Positions 1-9,385 of a stretch of 64,000 nt of DNA are shown in pieces. Source of the DNA: Corynebacterium sp. (GTDB lineage: Bacteria; Actinomycetota; Actinomycetes; Mycobacteriales; Mycobacteriaceae); the NCBI RefSeq assembly GCF_030530965.1, contig NZ_JAUMTY010000003.1:1-64000 (forward strand), read 5' to 3'. Numbering within the stretch: the first letter of the stretch is position 1; each line of letters starts with the position of its first letter. The position numbers were made by a program, and so were the translations under genes. The notes beneath the pieces were generated by a model. It did no database searches. It saw only the letters and a list, made by a program, of their open reading frames with translations, and was not told where the DNA came from.

Positions 1-325
1 CGGGTTCTCCCCCACACCCGCCATTGTCATGATCGCCGGCGGATTATTTACAGCGTCAAGCAACATGTTCTCCGGTGTGTACCACACCTATCTGGCAGAA
101 AACTTCCCGACGCGCATTCGGGGCACGGCTGCTGGTTTCGCCTACTCGCTATCGAAAATCTCGGCGGGCGTCATGCCGTTCATCTTGCTGCCCATTCTTC
201 ATAGCGCTGGCCCCGGAACAGTGTTCACTGTCGTCGCCGTCGCCATGGTGATCATGATTATCGACATCGGAGTTTTCGGAGTGCGCACAACGGGACGCAA
301 CGCTGACATCGAAGACCATCTGTGA
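1..325 (+). CDS. MFS transporter, C-terminal fragment
   Basis: The reading frame is open from the first bases of the window, so only the last ~108 residues of a gene that begins outside are present. They form two to three hydrophobic helices separated by a short basic loop with ENFPTRIRGTAAGFAYS, the loop motif found between helices of sugar/organic-acid type major facilitator proteins (the xFPxxxRGxxxG pattern). The protein ends in a short charged tail (NADIEDHL). It points away from the following gene: its stop lies 18 bp from the end of the convergent GNAT gene. Substrate cannot be told from this fragment. MFS membership is fairly sure, subfamily (metabolite:H+ symporter-like) is a guess. 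Confidence 0.8.
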   Translation, partial: GFSPTPAIVMIAGGLFTASSNMFSGVYHTYLAENFPTRIRGTAAGFAYSLSKISAGVMPFILLPILHSAGPGTVFTVVAVAMVIMIIDIGVFGVRTTGRNADIEDHL

Positions 326-343
326 TCGAGGACGTCTAGTTCC

Positions 344-1138
344 CTAGCCACGTTGCGTCGGTACCCCTAGCATCGTGGCCAATTCCGGTGTCCACCCATC
401 GACCTGCACCGAAGTAGGCCCACAGTTGAACATGTCCGGGGTGCAATACATTCGCACCTTTTCATTTTCATTGTCGACGTTGTTATTGCCGACGTCACTC
501 CCGCCGGCATTATTCTCTTCGGCGGCGGCGGAGGCGCCATTGATGCCGTCGCGACTCTCGCCAAGGAATGTGTAACCGCACGACAGCGATACCGCTTGAG
601 ATGCAGCATTCGTCGGCCAGCTTTCAGATACCGCGATGCCGAAACCGCAATACGTAAATGCCACGGTGAGTGCGGCTCGTCGGGCCTGAGTTCCATAGCC
701 GTGCCCTTGAAAAGGCCTCAAGATATACGACCCGGTCTCGACGTAGCTATCACCGGCCTTGAGGCCAAGGTCACGCAGGAGTCCGCGCAGCTCATCCCCG
801 CCTGAGGAGGCAGAGCCAGGAATTCGACGCCGACGGAGATCGATCACACCAACAAACTCGCCGCGATGCCGGATAACCAAGGACAAAGTCCACTCGGACG
901 AAGAGGGATCCCCAGTCCCAAGGCTTGCCATTGTGCTCAGGTGGAACGCAGCGTTGGAATACTTCGGCGCACCGATCCATGGAAAAACTTCGGGACTAGC
1001 GGGATCTACGAAAACGTCATCCACTCGTGACACCGCGCGAACGGCATCAGAAATTGCCTGCTCATCCATAGGCCGGAGCTCCAGCTCACCCGCCTTTATT
1101 TGCAGGCCGGACGGCGGCCACATCTCAGGTGGTAACAC
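344..1138 (-). CDS. GNAT-family N-acetyltransferase
   Basis: 264 residues with a GTG start preceded by a purine-rich stretch (TAGGGGACC). The acetyl-CoA-binding region is visible at about residues 138-170: YVETGSYILRPFQGHGYGTQ, where the GHGYGTQARRAA stretch matches the Q/RxxGxG/A pyrophosphate loop of RimJ/RimL-type transferases, followed by a typical ESWPTNAASQAVSLSCGYTF segment (the N.AS..V..K.GF motif). Residues about 195-230 are a low-complexity insertion rich in Ala, Gly, Asn and Glu. The gene starts 20 bp after the leuB stop and is probably co-transcribed with it. The acyl acceptor (protein N-terminus or small molecule) cannot be inferred. Confidence 0.82.
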   Translation of the reverse strand: MLPPEMWPPSGLQIKAGELELRPMDEQAISDAVRAVSRVDDVFVDPASPEVFPWIGAPKYSNAAFHLSTMASLGTGDPSSSEWTLSLVIRHRGEFVGVIDLRRRRIPGSASSGGDELRGLLRDLGLKAGDSYVETGSYILRPFQGHGYGTQARRAALTVAFTYCGFGIAVSESWPTNAASQAVSLSCGYTFLGESRDGINGASAAAEENNAGGSDVGNNNVDNENEKVRMYCTPDMFNCGPTSVQVDGWTPELATMLGVPTQRG

Positions 1139-1158
1139 GGCGGTCCCCTACCCCACAG

Positions 1159-2187
1159 CTAATTGTCGAGAGTGTTCGCAATCCGGGTTCCCACTTCCTC
1201 GGTGCGGATGCTGCCATCCCTGGACGCAACATCGTTGCGGACTGCAGCCTCAATGGCATCGGCTTCGTCGGTCTTACCCAAGTGGCGGAATAGCAGCGCA
1301 CCCGACAAAATCGCGGCCGTCGGATCCGCGATTCCCTTACCGGCAATATCAGGAGCAGAGCCGTGAACGGGCTCGAACATGGACGGATTCGTGCCGGTCG
1401 CGTCGATATTGCCCGATGCAGCCAACCCGATACCGCCGGTGACCGCTCCCGCCAGGTCCGTGATGATGTCGCCAAAAAGGTTATCCGTCACGATGACATC
1501 AAAGCGCGACGGGTCAGTGACCATATAAATTGTCGCCGCGTCGATGTGGCAATAATCCACCTCAACGTCGGGATATTCCTTGGCGACCTGGTCAACGGTG
1601 CGCTGCCACAGCCCACCGGCATACACAAGGACATTGGTTTTGTGCACCAGCGTTAACTTCTTGCGTCGCTCTTGCGCACGGTCGAAGGCGTAGCGGACAA
1701 CGCGCTCAACTCCGTACCGTGTGTTCACACTGGTTTCGTTGGCAACCTCGTGGGGCGTATCCACCCGGATTGAACCGCCGTTCCCGGCGTACAACCCCTC
1801 GGTGCCCTCGCGAACAACGATAAAGTCGACCTTCCCCGGATCGGACAGAGGCGAGGTTACCCCTGGATACAGCACCGACGGGCGCAGATTGACATGGTGG
1901 TCGAGGGCGAACCGCATCTTAAGCAGAAGCCCGCGCTCCAGCACTCCCGATGGGACGGTTCGCGGATCGCCGACGGCCCCGAGCAGAATCGCGTCGTGCT
2001 CACGCAAGGAGGCGAGATCGTCGTCCGTGAGAAGCTCCCCATTGCGAAGGTACCGGCGGGCGCCGAGGTCGTATTCCGTGGTCTCAATGGACTCGCCACT
2101 CCCCGCCAACGCAGCTCGCATCACTTTGAGCGCTTCCGCCGTTACTTCTGTGCCGATCCCGTCGCCAGGGATAACCGCCAGTTTCAT
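1159..2187 (-). CDS. leuB: 3-isopropylmalate dehydrogenase
   Basis: Oxidises and decarboxylates 3-isopropylmalate to 2-oxoisocaproate with NAD, the third step of leucine synthesis, in the cytosol. Seen: the N-terminal [15 protein letters not shown], the substrate helix and catalytic Lys in LVHKTNVL, the Mg-binding Asp residues in [15 protein letters not shown] and the NAD loop [15 protein letters not shown]. The 342-residue length fits the short actinobacterial form. I start it at the ATG at 2187, which gives the canonical N-terminus; the frame also allows a GTG 21 bases upstream, but the purine-rich GAGAAAGG lies between the two. It follows the G3E GTPase by 41 bp and precedes the GNAT gene by 20 bp, suggesting a serA-independent operon of three genes. 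Confidence 0.97.
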   Translation of the reverse strand: MKLAVIPGDGIGTEVTAEALKVMRAALAGSGESIETTEYDLGARRYLRNGELLTDDDLASLREHDAILLGAVGDPRTVPSGVLERGLLLKMRFALDHHVNLRPSVLYPGVTSPLSDPGKVDFIVVREGTEGLYAGNGGSIRVDTPHEVANETSVNTRYGVERVVRYAFDRAQERRKKLTLVHKTNVLVYAGGLWQRTVDQVAKEYPDVEVDYCHIDAATIYMVTDPSRFDVIVTDNLFGDIITDLAGAVTGGIGLAASGNIDATGTNPSMFEPVHGSAPDIAGKGIADPTAAILSGALLFRHLGKTDEADAIEAAVRNDVASRDGSIRTEEVGTRIANTLDN

Positions 2188-2228
2188 ATCCTGAGATACC
2201 TTTCTCACATCACGGGTTTCTTGTGAGT

Positions 2229-3395
2229 CTAACCGATCGCCGACGCTCCAGCCATACGTTTAAGCAGCGCGCGGGATTCGTCGTCATTTAGTGTTGCTGC
2301 CTGGAGCCGAGCCAGAGCGTCGGCACCATCAAAGTTCACCCCAATAAGGACAATTTCCGACGAGGGAGCCTCCGATGCCTGCGACCACAACGCTGCAGGT
2401 GAGATCGTTAAGTTCGGGCCGGCCTGGGACCACATCTGAATGAGCTCTGGGCGGTCCGCAATCCAACAATGCCCTTTTGACCGAACCAAACCGCGCATTG
2501 ATTTCACGGCTGCAATGAGACGGCGCTGGTCAAAGGGCCGTTGAGATCGAAACACCACTGAGGAAATCCCATACTCCTCAGTTTCCGGAGTATGTGGATT
2601 CGCGAGCTCATCAAGGTACCCGGGAGCTGCAGCCGACTCCTCAACGTCATAAAGATGCGCATCGAGCACGGCTTCCATCGGAATCTCGCCATTGACCACA
2701 CGACGTATGCGGGCACGTGGGTTCATGGCGTGAACTGCATCTTCAGTTGCCTGGGCGAGTTCATCACGAACCAGGTCGCATTTCGTCACGAAGATCATGT
2801 CGGCAAACTCGACTTGGTCAACGAGCAGCTCCGCAACCGTGCGGTCGTCGTCGGGAGCGGCCTCTAAACCCCGGTCAGAGAGCCGTCCCCGTTTGTGCAT
2901 TTGCGGCAGGAACGTCGTCGCATCAACCAGGGTCACCATCGTGTCGATCGGAGCGATGCCACCAAGGTGGACCCCGTCGGAAAACTCCCACTCAAACGTG
3001 GCGGCGACAGGCATCGGCTCTGAGATGCCCGTTGATTCGATAACGATGTGGTCGAACTTTTGGCTCGCCGCGAGCGACGCCACCGATTCAATGAGGTCCT
3101 CCCGCAGCGTGCAACAAATGCAGCCATTGGAGAGCTCGACCATGCGGTCACTTCCGCGCTCAAGGTGCCCCTCACCTGCGATGAGCGCTGCGTCAATATT
3201 CACTTCCGAAAAGTCGTTGACAATCACCGCGATCTTGCGGCCCGCGCGGTTAGCCAACAGGTGATTGAGGAGCGTCGTTTTCCCCGAACCGAGGAACCCC
3301 GACAAAACCGTCACCGGCGTCGGCCGAAAATCAGCCATGTCGGTATTTCGGACGTTTTCTTTCACCACACCGTCCATATGGCGCTCTTCAAACAC
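2229..3395 (-). CDS. G3E-family GTPase with CobW C-terminal domain (zinc metallochaperone type)
   Basis: Residues about 25-45 hold the Walker A loop [15 protein letters not shown], followed by [14 protein letters not shown] and the metal-binding [11 protein letters not shown] (CxCC) motif that defines the COG0523/CobW family; TKCDL near residue 205 is the NKxD-like guanine-binding motif. The C-terminal third (about 270-370) matches a CobW_C domain. Members deliver or guard zinc (ZagA/ZigA/YeiR) or cobalt; no His-rich metal store is seen here. The GTG start at 3395 has a good Shine-Dalgarno (AAGGGG, 7 bases away). A Zur-like site lies about 150 bp upstream, which favours a zinc role. Lying between serA and leuB is not explained by function. 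Confidence 0.88.
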   Translation of the reverse strand: MFEERHMDGVVKENVRNTDMADFRPTPVTVLSGFLGSGKTTLLNHLLANRAGRKIAVIVNDFSEVNIDAALIAGEGHLERGSDRMVELSNGCICCTLREDLIESVASLAASQKFDHIVIESTGISEPMPVAATFEWEFSDGVHLGGIAPIDTMVTLVDATTFLPQMHKRGRLSDRGLEAAPDDDRTVAELLVDQVEFADMIFVTKCDLVRDELAQATEDAVHAMNPRARIRRVVNGEIPMEAVLDAHLYDVEESAAAPGYLDELANPHTPETEEYGISSVVFRSQRPFDQRRLIAAVKSMRGLVRSKGHCWIADRPELIQMWSQAGPNLTISPAALWSQASEAPSSEIVLIGVNFDGADALARLQAATLNDDESRALLKRMAGASAIG

Positions 3396-3538
3396 TGTGC
3401 ATCCCCTTAACGTCTCTCCGCGTTAGTCGCAGCACAAAGCTGGACATAACGCACCACTTGAGATGAAGGACGGCAGTCAGCCAAAGCTAGTCAGCCAGTT
3501 CCCGGCGCGCTTGACTAACTACACATCCTCCAAAGCGT

Positions 3539-3559
3539 TAATGATACACAATGTCAATA
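3539..3559 (-). promoter_or_regulatory. Candidate Zur box / promoter region upstream of the G3E GTPase
   Basis: A 21-base imperfect palindrome, TAATGATAC-ACA-ATGTCAATA on the plus strand, resembles the actinobacterial zinc-uptake-regulator site (TAATGANAA...TTNTCATTA); by eye about 15 of 21 positions agree. On the minus strand the same stretch contains TTGACA and an extended -10-like TGTGTATCAT, so a repressor bound here would block transcription. It lies in the 202 bp gap between serA and the GTPase. Inference only; the site is weakly symmetric. Confidence 0.35.
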
Positions 3560-3597
3560 GTGGCGGTCTTTCGCCCGCCTCAGGCAAATGCGCCTAC

Positions 3598-5196
3598 CTA
3601 GTCAAAATCAAGCGCAATGGCATACTGCGCATCCAACGACGCCTTCATCGACTCCATCACATCGTCAGGAACCGCCTTATCCACCCTAAGAACCAGCGTG
3701 GCACCAGTTCCGGCCTTGTCCTGCGACAATGCCGCGGCCTCGACGTTGATTCCACGCTCACCCAACTGGGATCCGACGGCACCCAAGGCACCTGGGCGGT
3801 CCTTGTAGTGCAGGAACACGTTTCGACCTTCCGCGCGCAGATCCAACCCTCGGTCGTTGATGCGCACAATCTTTTCCACACCATCCAAGCCGGTCAGGGC
3901 ACCCACGACCGACACAGTGTCGCCCGTATTCGTCACCAGCCGAACCTCAACAACCGAGCGGTGCAACACCGATTCGGCAGCCGTCGTCACGGAAAGTTGA
4001 ACACCGCGATCCTCAGCAATGGCCGGGGCATTAACAAAGGTCACCTTTTCATCCACCGTGCCCGCGAAGACGCCTCGCAGCGCTGCAAGCCCCAAGGCGT
4101 CAACATTTTCGGAGGACAGCTCGCCGCGCGCGATCACTTCCACCGACGTCGTCGCACCATGCTGGATTGCCGACGCCAACACGGCCAGCTTGCGCGTCAG
4201 GTTCAACCACAGGGAGACCTCTTCGCCGATAGCACCACCGGAGACGTTCACCGCGTCGGGAACAAACTCTCCCGCGAGGGCAAGCAAGACGGATTTTGCT
4301 ACATCGGTCCCGGCGCGATCCTGCGCCTCCACGGTCGACGCGCCTAGGTGAGGTGTCACCACAACTTCGGGCCGGTCGAACAGCGGAGAATCCGTGCACG
4401 GTTCCGTGGCGTACACGTCCACGCCCGCGCCACGAATGTGGCCGGAATCGATCGCGCGAGCCAGCGCTTCTTCGTCGATAAGACCACCGCGAGCAGCGTT
4501 AACGATAATCTGCCCTTTCTTCGCCTTCTCGAGGAGAGCGTCATTGAACATGCCCGCTGTCTCCTTGGTCTTAGGGAGGTGGATGGTGACGAAATCGGAC
4601 ACCGCCATCAGTTCCTCGAGGTCAATGAGCTCAACCCCCAATTGTGCGGCGCGCGCGGGGTTAGCGTAGGGGTCATAAGCAACAATGCGCTCCACGTCGA
4701 AGGCCGCAAGCCGTTGAGCAAAGAGCTGCCCGATGTGGCCAAAGCCGACGATGCCCACGGTCTTGCCATAGACCTCGACACCTTTGAAGGACGACCGTTT
4801 CCACTCGCCTTGCCGCAGCGATTGATCGGCCTGGGGGATCTGGCGAGCGGCCGCGAGCAGCAAGGTGATCGCATGTTCGCAGGCTGAGTGGATATTCGAC
4901 GTGGGCGCGTTGACCACCATCACACCACGCTGTGTCGCGCCTTCAATATCAACATTGTCCAGTCCGACGCCCGCGCGGCCGATGATTTTCAACTCTTTGG
5001 CAGCGTCGAGAACTTCTTCATCCACCGTGGTGGCGGAACGTACTAGGAGCGCGTCTGCTTCGGGGACGGCGGCCAGGAGCTCGGCACGGTTCGGCCCGTC
5101 TACCCATCGGACCTCAACGCCATCTCCCAGCGCCTCGATTGTTGATTGAGCAAGCTTGTCAGCGATAAGAACCACAGGTAAGCAGTTGTGATTCAC
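3598..5196 (-). CDS. serA: D-3-phosphoglycerate dehydrogenase
   Basis: Catalyses NAD-dependent oxidation of 3-phosphoglycerate to phosphohydroxypyruvate, committing carbon to serine. At 532 residues it is the long type I enzyme: substrate domain, a Rossmann domain with GIVGFGHIGQLFAQRL (about 145-160), catalytic Arg in ARGGLIDEEAL, Glu in YATEPCTDSPLF and His in VTPHLGAST, then the regulatory intervening (ASB) domain at about 310-450 and a C-terminal ACT domain beginning FLHYKDRPGALGAVG, which usually confers serine feedback inhibition. The GTG start is preceded by AGGAGG, an excellent ribosome binding site. It is separated from ilvC by a strong terminator, so it probably has its own promoter in the 5197-5296 gap. 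Confidence 0.97.
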   Translation of the reverse strand: MNHNCLPVVLIADKLAQSTIEALGDGVEVRWVDGPNRAELLAAVPEADALLVRSATTVDEEVLDAAKELKIIGRAGVGLDNVDIEGATQRGVMVVNAPTSNIHSACEHAITLLLAAARQIPQADQSLRQGEWKRSSFKGVEVYGKTVGIVGFGHIGQLFAQRLAAFDVERIVAYDPYANPARAAQLGVELIDLEELMAVSDFVTIHLPKTKETAGMFNDALLEKAKKGQIIVNAARGGLIDEEALARAIDSGHIRGAGVDVYATEPCTDSPLFDRPEVVVTPHLGASTVEAQDRAGTDVAKSVLLALAGEFVPDAVNVSGGAIGEEVSLWLNLTRKLAVLASAIQHGATTSVEVIARGELSSENVDALGLAALRGVFAGTVDEKVTFVNAPAIAEDRGVQLSVTTAAESVLHRSVVEVRLVTNTGDTVSVVGALTGLDGVEKIVRINDRGLDLRAEGRNVFLHYKDRPGALGAVGSQLGERGINVEAAALSQDKAGTGATLVLRVDKAVPDDVMESMKASLDAQYAIALDFD

Positions 5197-5296
5197 GATT
5201 TGGTCCTCCTAGTAAAACAGCGCACGGTCAAGTGCACTCCGTCGTGTGGGTTGGGGGTGAGCACGTATATGGCCCGGATGATCAGGCGCAGATATA

Positions 5297-5350
5297 CAAA
5301 AAGCATAGCCCTCCTACCAGCACATTATGGCGGAATAAGAGGACTATGCT
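5297..5350 (-). terminator. Rho-independent terminator downstream of ilvC
   Basis: On the minus strand, AGCATAGTCCTCTT pairs with AGGAGGGCTATGCT (12 of 14 positions) across a ~21-base loop and is followed directly by TTTTT. This ends the ilvBNC transcript before serA. Confidence 0.8.
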
Positions 5351-5354
5351 GAAT

Positions 5355-5376
5355 AATATCCCTTTTTGGGGATATT
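5355..5376 (-). repeat. Hairpin directly after the ilvC stop codon
   Basis: AATATCCC and GGGATATT flank a 6-base spacer, forming a perfect 8 bp stem that begins at the base after the ilvC stop codon. It has no T-tract on the minus strand and may protect the mRNA 3' end or assist the stronger terminator next to it. Confidence 0.6.
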
Positions 5377-6426
<1,050 letters not shown>

Positions 6427-6444
6427 TCATATCATAGGGTGAGA

Positions 6445-6942
6445 TTATCGTTTGGGCATCATGGGATTCGCACCACGACTTAAAGCAACCACCCCCGAAT
6501 ACACTTGTTCGCGGATACCAAAGGGGCGAAGGACATCCAACAAGGCAACCAACTTCCCCGGCTGACCCGTCGCCTCAATGACCACCGATTCAGGCGCCAC
6601 ATCGACCACACGAGCACGGAACAGATTGGCAGCGTCGACGACCTGTGCCCGGTTCTCATTATTCGCCGCAACCTTGACCATGAGCAGCGCACGAGACACC
6701 ATTTGATCGTCCTTCTGCCGAATCACCTTCAGCACCGGAACCAGTTTATTGAGCTGCTTCGTGATCTGCTCGATGGACACTTCATCTGTTTCGACGACGA
6801 TGGTGATCCGATTGACTCCCTCCAGATCAGTCGTTCCTGTCGTCATCGAAATGATGTTGAATGATCGCCGGGCGAACATTCCGGACAGCCGAGCAACAAT
6901 GCCTGGCTGATCTTCCACTAAGAGACTCAACGTATGTTGCAT
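6445..6942 (-). CDS. ilvN: Acetolactate synthase small (regulatory) subunit
   Basis: 165 residues. Begins MQHTLSLLVEDQPGIVARL, the classic N-terminal ACT domain that binds valine and activates or inhibits IlvB; the C-terminal ALS_ss_C domain follows from about residue 80 and ends with SGVVALSRG. GAGAGGAG precedes the chosen ATG. It starts 4 bases after the ilvB stop, so the two subunits are translationally linked. The ATG at 6942 is used rather than the longer frame, which would run into ilvB. Confidence 0.96.
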   Translation of the reverse strand: MQHTLSLLVEDQPGIVARLSGMFARRSFNIISMTTGTTDLEGVNRITIVVETDEVSIEQITKQLNKLVPVLKVIRQKDDQMVSRALLMVKVAANNENRAQVVDAANLFRARVVDVAPESVVIEATGQPGKLVALLDVLRPFGIREQVYSGVVALSRGANPMMPKR

Positions 6943-6946
6943 GCCC

Positions 6947-8902
6947 CTACTCCTCTCCCCCGCCGCGCTGGTCATCGGTTGCTGCGGTGGTTCCTTCCGC
7001 TGCCACCCGAGCCTGATCCTCTTCAATAACGTCGCTCACATCAGTGACTGAATCTTCATCAATCATCTGATCTGAGTCGAACAATGGCCGCAGGTTGAGG
7101 GCGTACTGGATCTCATCATTCGAGTGTCCCGACGCAACCATCGGCCACACTTGCGCATCCTCACCAACGATGAAGTCAATCACCACCGGCCGGTCATTGA
7201 TCTCGCGCGCTTTCTTGATCGTCGGCACGATCTCATCTTCCCGAGTAACCCGGAAGCTCGCGCACCCCATCGACTCTGCCAACGACACAAAATCAGGCAG
7301 ATACTCGCCCTTCGGGTGAAGGCCTGTGTGCGAATAATGGCTCTGGTAGAACAAATTCTGCCACTGACGAACCATGCCCAAGTTGCCGTTATTGATCACC
7401 GCAACTTTGATCGGAAGATCATTGACCGCGCAGGTCACCAGCTCCTGGTTGGTCATCTGGAAGCAACCATCACCATCGATAGCCCAGACTTCCTTCCCCG
7501 GCGAACCGGCCTGAGCACCCATCGCCGCGGGGACGGCATAACCCATCGTCCCCAGGCCACCCGAGTTCAACCATGTCCGCGGCTGTTCATAATCGACGAA
7601 CTGCGCCGCCCACATCTGGTGCTGCCCCACACCAGCGCAGTAAATCGCGTCGGGGCCAACTTCGTCGGAAATAGCCTTAATGACGGCCTGAGGAGCTAAC
7701 TTGCCATCGTCGGGATTCTCCCACCCCAAGGCATAGGTCTCCTGCAAAGAATGAAGATAATCAACCCAACGGCTGCATTCAGGCTGCTTCAGGTTCTTCT
7801 TCTCGTACATATCGGTCAGAGACTGAAGAACTTCCCGCGCATCCCCGACGATGGGGACCTCAACCTCGCGAATCTTCCCGATCTCCGCAGGGTCAATATC
7901 CGCGTGGATAAACTTCGCCTCCGGAGCGAAAGACTCAACATCACCAGTGACGCGATCGTCGAAACGCGTTCCGATCGCTATAACAACGTCAGCTTTCTGC
8001 AATGAAGCGACGGCCGAGACACTGCCATGCATCCCCGGCATGCCCATATGAAGCGGGTGGGAATCGGGGAACGACCCCAACGCCATCAACGTCGTCACCA
8101 CGGGAATACCTGTCTTCTCGACGAACTCCGCAAGCTCCGCGCTGGCGTTAGCTTTGATCACCCCACCGCCGACGTAGAGCACCGGGCGACGGGATTGCGC
8201 AATGAGGTCCACCGCCTGCTTGATCTTCCGAGAGTGCGGCGACGTCGTCGGCCGATAACCAGGAAGCTCCAGCTCAACAGGCCACTCAAACTCAGCGACT
8301 TGATTCTGAATGTCCTTCGGCACGTCGACAAGCACCGGACCAGGCCGACCAGTGGATGCCAAGTGGAATGCTTCCGCAATCAGACGCGGGATGTCCTCAA
8401 CTTTGGTCACCATGAAGTTGTGCTTCGTGACGGGAAGGGTCACCCCGCAAATATCAGCTTCCTGGAAAGCGTCGGTTCCCAATAAGTGCAGCCCCACCTG
8501 CCCAGTAATCGCGACGACCGGAACAGAGTCAATGTTGGCATCGGCCAGTGGCGTCACAAGGTTTGTCGCGCCGGGTCCCGATGTCGCAATGCACACGCCA
8601 ACTTCGCCGGTTGCTTGGGCATAACCGGTTGCAGCGTGGCCAGCACCCTGCTCGTGGCGCACCAGAATGTGATTGAGAGTGGTCGATTCGTAAAGGGCCT
8701 CGTAGAGGGGAAGAACAGCGCCACCCGGAAGACCGAAAACAGTCCGGGTACCCAATACCTCGAGGGTACGGACAATAAGCTCTGCGCCGGTGAGCTTCTC
8801 TTTTCGGGGTTTCTGAGTGGGTTTGTTGGGTGCTCCCGACTGCGTTGCCACAGTTGAAGCCGCAACCGTCGCCGGAGTGGGCGGTTGAGAGGGGGCGTTC
8901 AC
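6947..8902 (-). CDS. ilvB: Acetolactate synthase large (catalytic) subunit
   Basis: Thiamine-diphosphate enzyme joining two pyruvates, or pyruvate and 2-oxobutyrate, as the first common step of branched-chain amino acid synthesis. Visible: [15 protein letters not shown] and the catalytic Glu in [15 protein letters not shown] (about 85-100), the central FAD/NAD-like domain, and the ThDP/Mg motif [19 protein letters not shown] with downstream NN (about 480-510). The 651-residue length includes a ~40-residue Ala/Thr/Pro-rich N-terminal extension and an acidic C-terminal tail of ~40 residues. GTG start with GAGGAG ten bases upstream. Expression is set by the leader attenuator at 9018-9160. Confidence 0.97.
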   Translation of the reverse strand: MNAPSQPPTPATVAASTVATQSGAPNKPTQKPRKEKLTGAELIVRTLEVLGTRTVFGLPGGAVLPLYEALYESTTLNHILVRHEQGAGHAATGYAQATGEVGVCIATSGPGATNLVTPLADANIDSVPVVAITGQVGLHLLGTDAFQEADICGVTLPVTKHNFMVTKVEDIPRLIAEAFHLASTGRPGPVLVDVPKDIQNQVAEFEWPVELELPGYRPTTSPHSRKIKQAVDLIAQSRRPVLYVGGGVIKANASAELAEFVEKTGIPVVTTLMALGSFPDSHPLHMGMPGMHGSVSAVASLQKADVVIAIGTRFDDRVTGDVESFAPEAKFIHADIDPAEIGKIREVEVPIVGDAREVLQSLTDMYEKKNLKQPECSRWVDYLHSLQETYALGWENPDDGKLAPQAVIKAISDEVGPDAIYCAGVGQHQMWAAQFVDYEQPRTWLNSGGLGTMGYAVPAAMGAQAGSPGKEVWAIDGDGCFQMTNQELVTCAVNDLPIKVAVINNGNLGMVRQWQNLFYQSHYSHTGLHPKGEYLPDFVSLAESMGCASFRVTREDEIVPTIKKAREINDRPVVIDFIVGEDAQVWPMVASGHSNDEIQYALNLRPLFDSDQMIDEDSVTDVSDVIEEDQARVAAEGTTAATDDQRGGGEE

Positions 8903-9017
8903 GGTTTTGTGCTCTCCTCACTGTGTGATCAGGGGTATCAGCCTCAGCGGAACGTTATTCCCGACGGGTGAGCGTGTTGTTGCCATCGTCGCGAGTTCCG
9001 ATAAAGCATCGGATATG

Positions 9018-9049
9018 AAAAAAGCCCTTCTCGCGTGGTGCGAAAGGGC
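9018..9049 (-). terminator. Attenuator terminator in the ilvB leader
   Basis: On the minus strand GCCCTTTCGC pairs with GCGAGAAGGGC (one bulge) around a 5-base loop and is followed by TTTTTT. It sits between the leader peptide stop and ilvB, where premature termination would be relieved when ribosomes stall at scarce Ile/Leu/Val codons. Confidence 0.85.
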
Positions 9050-9070
9050 GGTGACGAGTAACCAGGAAAG

Positions 9071-9124
9071 CTAACGCCCTCTCGGTACTACAAGAATGAT
9101 GGTGGTCATCGTTGCGCTCGTCAT
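9071..9124 (-). CDS. ilvB leader (attenuator) peptide
   Basis: A 17-codon frame reads MTSATMTTIILVVPRGR and stops 21 bases before the terminator hairpin. The run Ile-Ile-Leu-Val-Val contains exactly the three end-products of the pathway, which is the hallmark of ribosome-mediated attenuation. C. glutamicum ilvBNC is known to be controlled this way. No Shine-Dalgarno is seen; the promoter places the transcription start at or within a base or two of the ATG, so the mRNA is likely leaderless. A second in-frame ATG (codon 6) is an alternative start. Confidence 0.82.
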   Translation of the reverse strand: MTSATMTTIILVVPRGR

Positions 9125-9131
9125 ATTTAGA

Positions 9132-9160
9132 ACTATAAAGGCACAGACACGTCAGACCAA
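9132..9160 (-). promoter_or_regulatory. Promoter of the ilvBNC operon
   Basis: On the minus strand TTGGTC (9155-9160) and TATAGT (9132-9137) are 17 bases apart, a near-ideal sigma-A promoter. The expected start, about 7 bases after the -10 box, coincides with the leader-peptide ATG at 9124. Confidence 0.75.
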
Positions 9161-9385
9161 CTAGGACCGCGAGAAATCACCGGAATTGCCCGATAATGGC
9201 GCACTATCACCCCCGAATGGTAAGGAACGCGCCCGAAAACGGGAGGACGGCGAGCCACACGAGACCGAACGTCTACTCCTCTACCATCCCCGTGCTGATA
9301 GTTCACTGAGAATATTCACGGAGATCTGTGAAAAGATCATTCACATCGTGGCCAACCGCACAATCTCGTGACTAAGTTTAGGTCT

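Noticed and set aside
3562..3579. Small G/C hairpin as a serA terminator
   Set aside because: Five-base stem and no T-tract; too weak to report as a terminator.
3463..4347. 294-residue plus-strand frame opposite serA
   Set aside because: Antisense to conserved ACT and ASB domains of SerA; His/Arg/Gln-rich shadow composition, no recognisable motif.
9186..9371. 61-codon plus-strand frame between ilvB leader and the channel gene
   Set aside because: No ribosome binding site or promoter that fits, ends just at the channel start, no recognisable sequence; more likely untranslated divergent promoter DNA.
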